The notes below the pieces were generated by a model. The model saw nothing but the letters and a program-made list of their open reading frames with translations. It had not been told where the DNA came from and did not search any database. DNA of 64,000 bases from assembly GCA_016713035.1 (NCBI GenBank), contig JADJPW010000003.1:372001-436000 (forward strand), given 5' to 3'. The position numbers and the translations under genes were made by a program. Source of the stretch: Verrucomicrobiaceae bacterium (GTDB lineage: Bacteria; Verrucomicrobiota; Verrucomicrobiia; Verrucomicrobiales; Verrucomicrobiaceae). This document shows, piece after piece, positions 19,301 to 25,114 of the stretch; the first letter of the stretch is position 1, and each line of letters begins with the position of its first letter.

Positions 19301-22300
19301 TGAATCCAGGCAGCGACACCCAGATGCTCGTGCTGCGCCTCCTGCCGGATTCCCTCGTGCCAGAAATCACCGTCGCAGACCAGATCACCCTGCCAGCCAC
19401 GCCGCTGACAGACGGGCAAGCCGCTGTACTCGACTTCGGAGCGGTGCCAACCGGATCGCCAGTCACACGCGGCTTCCTCTTCACCAATCCAGGCAGCGCA
19501 GACCTCGTGATCAACTCCATCACGGCTCCTGCTGGCTTCAGCGTTCTCGGAGTGCCGTTCATCGTGACTGCGGGAGGCATCGCCACCTTCCAAATCCGCC
19601 TGGATGCCTCCAGCACCGGCTTTTTCAGCGGCAGCGTCGTCATCACCAGCAATGACGCAGACGAGGCCACCTTTGATTTCCCTGTCCGCGGCAGCGTGGA
19701 TGCGCCAGAGATCGCGGTGAGCCTCGACGGTGCCACTTTGGCCGATGCGCAGAACTCGCCAGTGAATTTGCGCTCCACACTCACCGGCAGCCCGGTCATC
19801 CGCAGCTTCACCATCTCCAATGCGGGCTTCTCCAGCCTCACCATCAGCTCCATCACGGCTCCAGCAGGCTTCACGGTGCTCAATGCACCCACAAGCATCG
19901 CCAGCAGTTCCAGCGCTGTTTTCCAACTGCGCCTCGATGCGGCATCAGCAGGACTTTTCAGCGGAAATCTCGTCATCGCCAGCAATGACAGCGACGAGGC
20001 ATCCTTCGAGATTCCCGTCACAGGCAGTGTGCAGGCCGTTTTGCCGCCTCCAGGCCAGCTCGATACCGGATTCGGCTCCGGAGGCCAGGTGACACACGGC
20101 ATTGCCACCGCCCAGGATCACTACTACAGCGTCGCCCAGCAGGCTGATGGCAAAATCATCGCCGCAGGCCGCACCTACACTGGCGGACGGATAAGTTACG
20201 ATGTGCTAGTCACCCGCTGGAACACCGATGGCACACCGGACATCACCTTTGGCAGCGGCGGAGCCGTGATCTATGATGTGAATGGCAATAGCGACACCGC
20301 CAACAGCGTGCTCGAGCAGCCGGATGGCAAAATCATCGTCGCTGGCATCGCCAACAATGGCACAAACGATGACATGTTTGCAGTCCGCTTGCAGACCAAC
20401 GGGGCGTTGGACAACAGTTTCAGTGGTGATGGCAAGGTCATCGTTGCCCCGACCACCAGCTTCGACTCCTGCAACACAGCTTCTATCCAGGCAGATGGGA
20501 AGATCATCATTGCTGGACACGGCTTGTTCCAGTCGGGTTCCCTCTTCAATTACGACATGGTGGCCGTGCGGTTCACGTCTTCCGGAGAACTCGATATGAC
20601 CTTTGACTCTGACGGCATCTTGAGCGTCTCTGTGAGTTCCACAACGGACTTTTGTTACTCCTCAACCGTTCAAACAGACGGGAAAATCATTCTGGCCGGG
20701 ATGTCCAACAACGGCAGTAACGATGACTTCTCTCTTGTTCGTCTTAACGTCAATGGCTCACTAGATACCACATTTGACACTGACGGGAAGGTCACGACAA
20801 CCATAGGCACTAGCACCGACACAATCCGACAAATACAACTCCAGAACGACGGCAAAATCGTCGCCGCAGGCTATGCCAACATGCCCAGTGTGGGCGACGA
20901 CTTCGCCCTCGCCCGCTACAACAGCGATGGCAGCCTCGACACCAGCTTCGATACTGATGGCAAGGTCACCACCACCTTTGGCACCTCCACCGATTGGGCC
21001 TACGGCTTGGATATTCAAAGCGACGGCAAAATCCTCACCACCGGCATCACCAGGAACGGCACGAACTACGACATCGCCCTCGCACGCCACACCACGACAG
21101 GTGCATTGGACACCACGCTCGACTCCGATGGCAAGGCCACCTTTCCCATCGGAACTGGCTCCGACTATGGACGTGCGATCAAAGCTCTCGCCGATGGGCG
21201 CATCGCCATTGCAGGGTTCGCTGCCGCCTCACGCGATGATGATGCAGTCCTGCTCGTCATCACCGCCGCTGGAGCCCTCGACACCACCTTCGGCGGCTCT
21301 GGAATCCTCAGCAATGACTTCGCCGTGAGCTTCGATGCTGGCTACGCCATGGCCATGTTGCCTGACGACCGCATATTCATCACTGGAAACAGCAATTCAG
21401 GCTCCAGCAGCGACTTCCATCTCACCCGCTTTCTCTCGGATGGCACCGCTGATACCAGCGTGCCGCCGGACGGCATCACCCGCGTCCCCGTCGGCACCAA
21501 CACCGACATACCGTACGCCATCGCCGTGCAGCCAGATGGCAAAACAGTCCTCGCAGGCTATTCATTAGCCACAAACAACGACATCAGCGTCATTCGCTTG
21601 AATACGGACGGCACGCTCGACAGCACCTTTGGTAGCGGAGGCAAATTTTTCCTCGGCATCGGTAGTGGGGAGGACATCGCCCGTGCCATCGCCTTGCAGC
21701 CAGACGGCAAAATCCTCGTCGGCGGTTACACGAACAACGGCAGCAACGACGACATCGCCCTCGTGCGCTTGAACGCGAACGGCACGCTCGACGCCACCTT
21801 CGGCACCACAGGCATCGTCACCATGGCCTTCGGGGTGGATACCGACCGCTGCTGGTCCATGACACTCCAGCCAGACGGCAAAATCCTCCTCGGCTGCCAG
21901 ACCTCCACCGGCACGCTCGATGACTTCGCCCTCGCTCGCTACAACAGCAACGGCACGCTCGACACCACCTTCGGCACTGGCGGCAAGGTCGTCAGCTCCC
22001 TCAGCACGCTCGACGACATCGCCTACACCATCCAGCTCCTCCCCGATGGCAAAATCCTCCTCGGCGGCTGGGCATCCAATGGCTCCGATGGCGAGCTCAC
22101 CATCGCCCGCTATCTCGCCAACGGCTCGCTCGACACCACCTTTGGCACCAGCGGCAAAACCATGGTGCAGACCTCCGCTAGTTATTTAGAGGTCATCTAT
22201 GACCTCGCCTTGCAGCCAGACGGACGCATCCTCGCCACCGGCTACCGCAGCAACAGCACCGACAATGACATCGTCACCATCCGCCTGCTCGCCAATGGCA

Positions 22301-23250
22301 TGCTCGACACCACCTTCGGCACCAGCGGCGTCTCCATCGTCAATCCCGCCCCTGGTCGCGATCAATACGCCTACGGCATCGCCACCCAGAGCGATGGCAG
22401 CATCATCGTCGGTGGCTGGGGCTACATCGGCAATGACGGCCAGGTCATCCTCCTCCGCTACACACCGGATACCCTCGCGCCCGAGATCGTCGTGCATGAC
22501 GGTGCCACCACCGCCGCGCCACAGCTCGCCGACGGACAAAGCACCGCCATCGACTTCGGCATCACCACGACCAGCACGCCCGTCACCCGCAGCTTCACCG
22601 TGCAAAATACCGGCACCGCCGATCTGCTGCTGTCCAGCATCACACCGCCTGCAGGCTACACGCTGCAAACCGCTCTGCCCGCCTCGACACTCGCCCCGAG
22701 TGACAGTTACAGCATCCAAACCCGCCTCGATGCCGCCGGCGCAGGCACCTTCAGCGGCACCTTGAGCCTCGGCAGCAACGACGCAGACGAATCCTCCTTC
22801 GATCTCCCCCTTATCGGCCTTGTCGTCGAAAGCGCCCCCTATCAAACCTGGGCCACCGGTGCGGGTCTAAGTGCAGTTAACGGAGCACCGAACGCCAATC
22901 CCCTCGGCGATGGCATTTCTAACCTCCTCAAATATGCCTTCGATCTCAATCCAACTGCCGTGGACCTCCATATTCTCACTCCCGCCACAGGCACGAGCGG
23001 ACTACCCACCGTCGAACGGACTGGCAGCGGCGCTAGTACCGTCTTCCGCATCGAATTCATCCGCCGCATCTCTGGCGGCATCACCTATCTTCCGCAAAAA
23101 TCCAATGACCTGAACATCTGGTCGCCCATCACTACCACGCCCACAGTGACCCCCATTTCCCCCGGCTGGGAACGCGTCCTCATCGAAGAACCCGCTGATC
23201 CCGCCTTAGTGAACAAGATATTCAGCCGCGTCCGCGTCACGCAGCCATAA
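10303..23250 (+). CDS. Giant exported subtilase-like protein with Delta-60 propellers
   Basis: The 4,315-residue protein starts with a membrane/signal segment (MHRSRALWFTLGLVTFAAW). Residues ~200-560 are an S8 subtilase domain: His243 in SDHATHVGG, a YSAGN oxyanion loop and Ser476 in MSGTSMSSP. The expected catalytic Asp position reads Glu213 in LWEAGG. Then come a P-domain-like region (~565-690), a BACON-like Ig domain (~695-790) and a jelly-roll-like domain (~800-960). Three super-repeats of 1,029, 1,030 and 1,040 residues follow, each with two choice-of-anchor D domains and 14 Delta-60 repeats. One further anchor domain and a ~140-residue C-terminal domain of a type common on Verrucomicrobia exoproteins end the chain. 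It probably sits on or outside the cell surface; its substrate is unknown. It splits the rplT-pheS pair, and pheS begins 49 bases later with no terminator visible between them. Confidence 0.9.
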   Translation: MHRSRALWFTLGLVTFAAWMLVGRFGGENHGTAASTPKSRGRETVASYVVQPSKPVSQASGTPAASSPTGASVISNAPNVQVSTPPPAPANTAANMASSNFSTLPPEAMKAALLSQKRDLSDPRQREELVRQLKAIEDAELASAYAKARQLGLPIEGDKPGGGRFALVGFDGDRPLYHETGNVNAAISTAANLVRSTAPYNVDGNGWKMGLWEAGGIPRVTHQEFGSPTKVTVRDGYTIVSDHATHVGGTLAALGVNPSLKGMAPGLLIDAYSSGSEISEMTSAGAAYGGEPGKIYVSNHSYGYDIGWDDGVWDGLFSDNGNAADDIESYFGRYNSSSVTLDAMLVNLPYYLPFYSAGNQRNDGPPATGAAWTHSVTGLSYTYDPAQHPAGDGVYKLGYDNLDYTKTCKNIMSIGAVNDAVSGGVRSTAAGTITSFSSTGPTDDGRIKPDVVANGASLLSASYTSDTATVSMSGTSMSSPNAAGSAMLLVDYYGDRFPGQFMRASTLKALIIHTADDIGNPGPDYFYGWGLMNTKAAADHIKRQADNAGYNGMIEASLTTAEPSDTYSFTWNGSDPIRVTLCWTDPAGTPVNAHDDRAKDLINDLNLSVAGPAGSTHLPFVMPYVGDWTNAKLSANATTGVNTVDNVEQVLVTTPPATGLYTVTVNHAGSLTGGAQNYSLIISGQSTDSLGVSPGDSFLATGPAGGPFTPASKEYTLSNLGGNSLNWTATANQTWLSLSTASGTLNVGESIAVTASITSAANSLPGGNHNATLTFTNTTSGSISTRGAVLSAGRNFLSFNLDTNPGWTTTGQWAFGTPGGTGGDPAAAKTGTNVYGYNLAGAYTDSMPAYSLTTTALNCTGKENISLGFWRWLGMESSSFDQASVQVSKDGTSWTTVWSHSGSSFTDTSWTYFEYDISAVADDQPTVFVRWVIGPTDGSVTYAGWNLDDIVLLGDTIPPRPEIVVHDGASTTAPQITDEQAEVVDFGFTAAGTPVTRSFTIANTGTLGLTVSSITAPAGFTVLGAPASVAAGASSTFQVRFDANLPGVIESSVIITSNDADESSFDFPVKAAVDQPEIALDLNGSPITDGQSQIVDYLATTQGSGVTRSFTIANLGVNVLSISSITAPSGYTVLGAPASVAAGNAATFQIRLNAATAGIFNGSVVIASDDPDEASFDFPVRGTVITGAVQPGAVDTTFAGTGRATAGLGVSSLYAYALAVQPDGKTVAAGRAYNGSNNDFIVVRFNTDGSLDSSFGAGGHVITPVGTGTDEAHKILVLPDGKLLVGGEGSGDFALVRYNSDGTLDTTFDGDGILVTPVLASTDYIRDMMFQPDGKLLAIGAAYNGTNYDFAAVRFNTDYTLDTSFDTDGKATVAVATGSEYAEGVALQADGKIILAGYGNNGTNDDFAMARLTSAGALDTTFTATGKFLTAIGTSTDQGRAVVIQPDGKIVVAGSAFNLGMTLVRYNSDGTLDTSFDTDGKVTTIVSTSNFGGATSLALLPDGKLLAGGNGYATSTNGIDFAIVCYQANGALDTTYGPSGNGMSLIPATSSNNNSDWSEAMVVHADGSATLAGYSYTIYQRYDLVVARLNAGGVADTSFAEDGTVVFNPLASSADFGFGLALKPDGTVTLAGYSYTGVSDDFSAAQWLADGTASTAFGTVGNAWLTGSVLTERSYAAASQPDGKIILGGYITNTNNDFQLLRLNTNGTLDTSFDTDGRVSTTIGSGSEIARALIVQPDGKIIAAGYSSNGTNDDFALVRYNTNGSLDTTFDTDGKVTSAIDTSTDQAFSALRQADGKIVVAGSAVVSGTDFAVARYNSNGSLDTTFDTDGKATFTMGTSTDVAYGITQQRNGKLILGGDASNDFGLLRLNANGSLDSTFGVNGRAITAVGTATDTCYAIAVQPDDKIIAVGRTYNGTNYDIAVLRYTADGRRDTSFGTGGKIIAAPGTGDDYANAVALQSDGSIVVGGYTYQGTNPEFLVMRFVGDSLQPELALFDGDTSLAPVLTDGQPTAVDFGSTGTGSAITHDFTISNPGTSDLVLTSITAPAGFSVQNAPSLVSAGGEATFQIQLTAASAGFFSGNVILSSNDADEASFEFPVRGGVDVPEIALSADGQSVADGQALPVSFRSTPQGSPVTRSFVIENTGLAALSITSITPPAGFTVQNAPTSIPASSSAVFQVTLTAATSGSFAGNVVIASNDADEASFEAPVASVVTATALASGQPDPSFRGDGFAPTGFGGANDEAYATLALSDGKTLIGGSAYMGGDYEFFLARLNVDGTLDRTFGNAGIVTTRVGTSSDRIYSLARQPDGKILAGGYTYNGSNYDFALVRYLADGSLDSSFDTDGIVTTSIGASDDYGWKALVQGDGKIILAGQAFNGSNIDFALARYTSAGTLDTTFGTGGKVITPIGTGTEIAYTAALQGDGKIILAGYTAMTNDDFALVRYNTDGTLDTTFDTDGKVTTTIGTGTDRIHDMLIQPDGKILVGGYMVGSDFALARYNANGSLDTTFDTDGKVTTPIGTGTDRIYGIALQSDDKIVAAGYSITTGTADDFAIARYTSTGALDTSFDTDGKRVLPLAAGNNIDVARAVALHADGSIVLAGYASNGNDTDVAVTRLEADGSTRSTFGSSGVALLNLGQGADYGFAMAIQPDQKIIAAGYIYQGNNDDVTAARFLPDGTLDTSYGTAGKTLTRVGISAERAYGVAVQPDGKIVFGGYASISSSDDFMVMRQNADGTPDTSFGNNGSATTTIGTGTEQGRALLLQGDGRIVLAGYSSNGSNDDYALARYNADGSLDGTFGTGGKVTTTATVGTDRLYAIAAYSGGRILVAGETRNAGNTSTDFGLARYNANGTLDTSFGTGGLVTLTPASNSEYVYALQVLPDGKILAAGEANVDAAIVRLNPNGSYDPSFGSGGKAIVPVLASTDTIYGIALQPDGKIVATGRTWNGSNYDIAVLRFLENGLLDSSFDGDGKLVIPYGPGTDYGYAIAVQNDGAIVITGYTVNPGSDTQMLVLRLLPDSLVPEITVADQITLPATPLTDGQAAVLDFGAVPTGSPVTRGFLFTNPGSADLVINSITAPAGFSVLGVPFIVTAGGIATFQIRLDASSTGFFSGSVVITSNDADEATFDFPVRGSVDAPEIAVSLDGATLADAQNSPVNLRSTLTGSPVIRSFTISNAGFSSLTISSITAPAGFTVLNAPTSIASSSSAVFQLRLDAASAGLFSGNLVIASNDSDEASFEIPVTGSVQAVLPPPGQLDTGFGSGGQVTHGIATAQDHYYSVAQQADGKIIAAGRTYTGGRISYDVLVTRWNTDGTPDITFGSGGAVIYDVNGNSDTANSVLEQPDGKIIVAGIANNGTNDDMFAVRLQTNGALDNSFSGDGKVIVAPTTSFDSCNTASIQADGKIIIAGHGLFQSGSLFNYDMVAVRFTSSGELDMTFDSDGILSVSVSSTTDFCYSSTVQTDGKIILAGMSNNGSNDDFSLVRLNVNGSLDTTFDTDGKVTTTIGTSTDTIRQIQLQNDGKIVAAGYANMPSVGDDFALARYNSDGSLDTSFDTDGKVTTTFGTSTDWAYGLDIQSDGKILTTGITRNGTNYDIALARHTTTGALDTTLDSDGKATFPIGTGSDYGRAIKALADGRIAIAGFAAASRDDDAVLLVITAAGALDTTFGGSGILSNDFAVSFDAGYAMAMLPDDRIFITGNSNSGSSSDFHLTRFLSDGTADTSVPPDGITRVPVGTNTDIPYAIAVQPDGKTVLAGYSLATNNDISVIRLNTDGTLDSTFGSGGKFFLGIGSGEDIARAIALQPDGKILVGGYTNNGSNDDIALVRLNANGTLDATFGTTGIVTMAFGVDTDRCWSMTLQPDGKILLGCQTSTGTLDDFALARYNSNGTLDTTFGTGGKVVSSLSTLDDIAYTIQLLPDGKILLGGWASNGSDGELTIARYLANGSLDTTFGTSGKTMVQTSASYLEVIYDLALQPDGRILATGYRSNSTDNDIVTIRLLANGMLDTTFGTSGVSIVNPAPGRDQYAYGIATQSDGSIIVGGWGYIGNDGQVILLRYTPDTLAPEIVVHDGATTAAPQLADGQSTAIDFGITTTSTPVTRSFTVQNTGTADLLLSSITPPAGYTLQTALPASTLAPSDSYSIQTRLDAAGAGTFSGTLSLGSNDADESSFDLPLIGLVVESAPYQTWATGAGLSAVNGAPNANPLGDGISNLLKYAFDLNPTAVDLHILTPATGTSGLPTVERTGSGASTVFRIEFIRRISGGITYLPQKSNDLNIWSPITTTPTVTPISPGWERVLIEEPADPALVNKIFSRVRVTQP
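13186..16272 (+). repeat. Super-repeat 1 of giant gene (1,029 residues)
   Basis: The unit begins at EIVVHDG, has two ~105-residue choice-of-anchor D domains (VDFGFTAAGTPVTRSFTIAN, SNDADESSFDFPV) and then 14 Delta-60 repeats from about 13876. The repeats average ~57 residues and follow the pattern QPDGKII-AGY-NG-NDDFA-RYN-DG-LD-TF. Repeat 7 reads HADGSAT and repeat 14 reads QSDGSIV instead of DGK. Confidence 0.9.
16273..19362 (+). repeat. Super-repeat 2 of giant gene (1,030 residues)
   Basis: This has the same order as unit 1, starting at ELALFDG: two choice-of-anchor D domains (to about 16960), then 14 Delta-60 repeats. Repeat 7 reads HADGSIV and repeat 14 reads QNDGAIV. The unit is 3,090 bp against 3,087 bp for unit 1, so the copies arose by duplication of the whole block, not by independent growth of short repeats. 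Confidence 0.9.
19363..22482 (+). repeat. Super-repeat 3 of giant gene (1,040 residues)
   Basis: The unit starts at EITVADQ: two choice-of-anchor D domains to about 20040, then 14 Delta-60 repeats. Repeat 7 reads LADGRIA and repeat 14 reads QSDGSII. A fourth, partial unit follows at 22483-22830: a single choice-of-anchor D domain starting EIVVHDG, nearly identical to the start of unit 1, before the C-terminal domain. Confidence 0.9.
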
Positions 23251-23299
23251 ATCCACTGGCAGAGGAGCCCGAGTTCAGGCATGGAAACCACCCCGTTCC

Positions 23300-24325
23300 A
23301 TGCTTTCCCAACTCGATTCCCTCAAAACCGATGCCCTCGCCGCGCTCGAAGCCGCGCAGGATGAAACCACGCTCGAAGCCGTGCGCGTGAACTTCCTCGG
23401 CAAAAAAGGCAGCGTCACCGCTCTCAGCCAGGGCATGAAAGACGTGCCCGTCAATCAGAAGAAGGAAGTCGGTGCCAAACTCAACGACGTGCGCACCGCC
23501 ATCACTGACGGTATCGAGTCGAAGAAGCTCGCGCTCCAAGCCGCACTGGACGCAAAGGCAGTCGAAGGCATCGACATCACGCTTCCCGGTCGCCCAGGCA
23601 CTGGAAACGGCGCTTTGCACCCACTCACGCAGATCCGCGATCTCGCCATCCGCACGCTGCGTCGCCTCGGCTTCATTTTGGCCGAAGGACCGGAGATCGA
23701 GACCGAATTCCACTGTTTCGATGCTCTCAACACGCCTGCCGATCATCCGGCGCGGAATGAAAAAGACACCTTCTACCTCCCCGATGGCCGCCTGCTCCGC
23801 ACGCACACCTCCAGCGTGCAAATCCGCACCATGGAAGCCGCGAAGTCGCTCCCCATCCGCATCATCGCCCCCGGCGCCGCCTATCGTCGCGATGAGATCG
23901 ACGCCACGCACCTGAGCGTCTTCAACCAACTCGAAGGCCTCTACGTTTCCAACGACGTGAGCCTCGCCGACCTCAAAGGCACGCTCGAAGCCTTCTTCCG
24001 CGAGATCTTCGGCCCCAACACCGCCGTGCGCTTCCGCCCGCACTTCTTCCCGTTCACCGAGCCGAGCTTCGAGATCGATGTGAAACTCGAAGCGAAGGGC
24101 AAAGACGCCCGCTGGATCGAAATCGCCGGCTGCGGCATGGTCGATCCCGCCGTCTTCACCGCCGTGAACAAGAGCCGCGGCGACAATCTCTTCGATCCCG
24201 AGACCACCACCGGCTTCGCCTTCGGCCTCGGCCTCGACCGCCTCGCGATGATCCTTCACAGCATCACCGACATCCGTCACCTCATCGAAAACGACGTCCG
24301 CTTTCTTGGACAGTTTGCGGCATAA
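23300..24325 (+). CDS. pheS: Phenylalanine-tRNA ligase alpha subunit
   Basis: PheS forms the catalytic half of the alpha2beta2 enzyme that charges tRNA-Phe. The 341-residue protein has an N-terminal coiled-coil region (to ~85) with FLGKKGSVTALSQGM. The class II catalytic core follows: GTGNGALHPLTQ, RTHTSSVQIRTME, the motif 2 region AAYRRDEIDATHLSVFNQLEGL, and motif 3 in GFAFGLGLDRLAMIL. All look intact. In most bacteria pheS lies directly before pheT; here a GxxExxY gene and two inverted-repeat pairs (about 790 bases) separate them. Confidence 0.97.
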   Translation: MLSQLDSLKTDALAALEAAQDETTLEAVRVNFLGKKGSVTALSQGMKDVPVNQKKEVGAKLNDVRTAITDGIESKKLALQAALDAKAVEGIDITLPGRPGTGNGALHPLTQIRDLAIRTLRRLGFILAEGPEIETEFHCFDALNTPADHPARNEKDTFYLPDGRLLRTHTSSVQIRTMEAAKSLPIRIIAPGAAYRRDEIDATHLSVFNQLEGLYVSNDVSLADLKGTLEAFFREIFGPNTAVRFRPHFFPFTEPSFEIDVKLEAKGKDARWIEIAGCGMVDPAVFTAVNKSRGDNLFDPETTTGFAFGLGLDRLAMILHSITDIRHLIENDVRFLGQFAA

Positions 24326-24331
24326 AGAGGC

Positions 24332-24501
24332 TCTTTTTGACAGGATTAACAGGATGGCAGGATTATACAGGATTTCTTTTTGATCGTTGAAAGTCCGACA
24401 TGATTGCGCAGCCAACAAACGATCCTCTTTCCCCGTCGCGCCTTCGATTAACACCGCGTTAATCCTGCATAATCCTGAAAATCCTGTTAATCCTGTCCAA
24501 A
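24332..24501. repeat. Inverted pair of CAGGATTA-type arrays, pheS side
   Basis: The left arm at 24332-24376 (TTTTTGACAGGATTAACAGG start) is nearly the reverse complement of the right arm at 24456-24501 (ending CTGTTAATCCTGTCCAAA). The spacer is about 80 bases. The right arm ends 16 bases before the GxxExxY start codon, so the hairpin would form in its leader. Confidence 0.9.
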
Positions 24502-24517
24502 CACTATCCTCTCCCCC

Positions 24518-24910
24518 ATGACTCTCGACGAACTCACCCATCAAGTGATCGGCATGTCGATGGACATCCATCGCGAGCTTGGCGCCGGGTTTCTGGAATC
24601 CGTCTATCATCGAGCACTTGAAATCGAACTCGCAGCAGCAGGCATCCACTTTGAGTCAAACATCCCGCTGAATGTTTTCTACAAAACCAAACTGGTCGGC
24701 AAATTTGAGGCGGACATGGTCATCACGGTCGGAAACATCCGGCTTCTTATCGAACTCAAGTCCTGCGAGGCCATCACCAAAGCCCCTGATGCTCAAACCG
24801 TGAACTACCTAGCCGCCACCGGCATCGACGACGGACTCATCATCAATTTCGGAGCCAAAAGCCTCGATTGGCGTCACAAATACCGCCTCTACAAAAAACG
24901 CACGGCATGA
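24518..24910 (+). CDS. GxxExxY family protein
   Basis: The 130-residue protein carries the name-giving motif GFLESVY at residues 24-30, after IGMSMDIHRELGA. It also has a PD-(D/E)XK-like core: FEADMVI, then LLIELKSCEAI with an E-x-K. The family is abundant in Verrucomicrobia, Planctomycetes and cyanobacteria; its nuclease-like fold is predicted, and its function is not established. The gene sits between pheS and pheT and is bracketed by two inverted-repeat pairs of the same repeat family. This looks like a cassette inserted into a housekeeping pair. No signal peptide is seen. Confidence 0.92.
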   Translation: MTLDELTHQVIGMSMDIHRELGAGFLESVYHRALEIELAAAGIHFESNIPLNVFYKTKLVGKFEADMVITVGNIRLLIELKSCEAITKAPDAQTVNYLAATGIDDGLIINFGAKSLDWRHKYRLYKKRTA

Positions 24911-24920
24911 ACACTCGAAC

Positions 24921-25096
24921 GCTCTTTTTGACAGGATTCACAAGATTACAGGATTATGCAGGATTTCTCCGCTGCCCTTTGAATGCACGTCACCTCTTCA
25001 ATACCCAGCCCAATGACTTCCTTTCGCCACCTCGTCCTCGAATCACATCGCGTTAATCCTGCATAATCCTGAAAATCCTGTTAATCCTGTCCAAAC
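24921..25096. repeat. Inverted pair of CAGGATTA-type arrays, pheT side
   Basis: The left arm at 24921-24967 starts 11 bases after the GxxExxY stop. The right arm at 25050-25096 ends 18 bases before the pheT start. The two right arms (here and at 24456-24501) are almost identical (GCGTTAATCCTGCATAATCC), so the two pairs are recent copies of each other. Confidence 0.9.
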
Positions 25097-25114
25097 CAGC
25101 CCTCTTTCCACGTC

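Noticed and set aside
13876..22482. Possibility that the regular array is a CRISPR or DNA-level satellite
   Set aside because: The periodicity is at the protein level inside one uninterrupted frame; DNA copies vary at synonymous sites and there are no spacers.
24868..25056. A small frame reading through the repeat arrays (LFLTGFTRLQDYAGF)
   Set aside because: The product is a translation of the CAGGATTA-type repeat, a known source of false gene calls.
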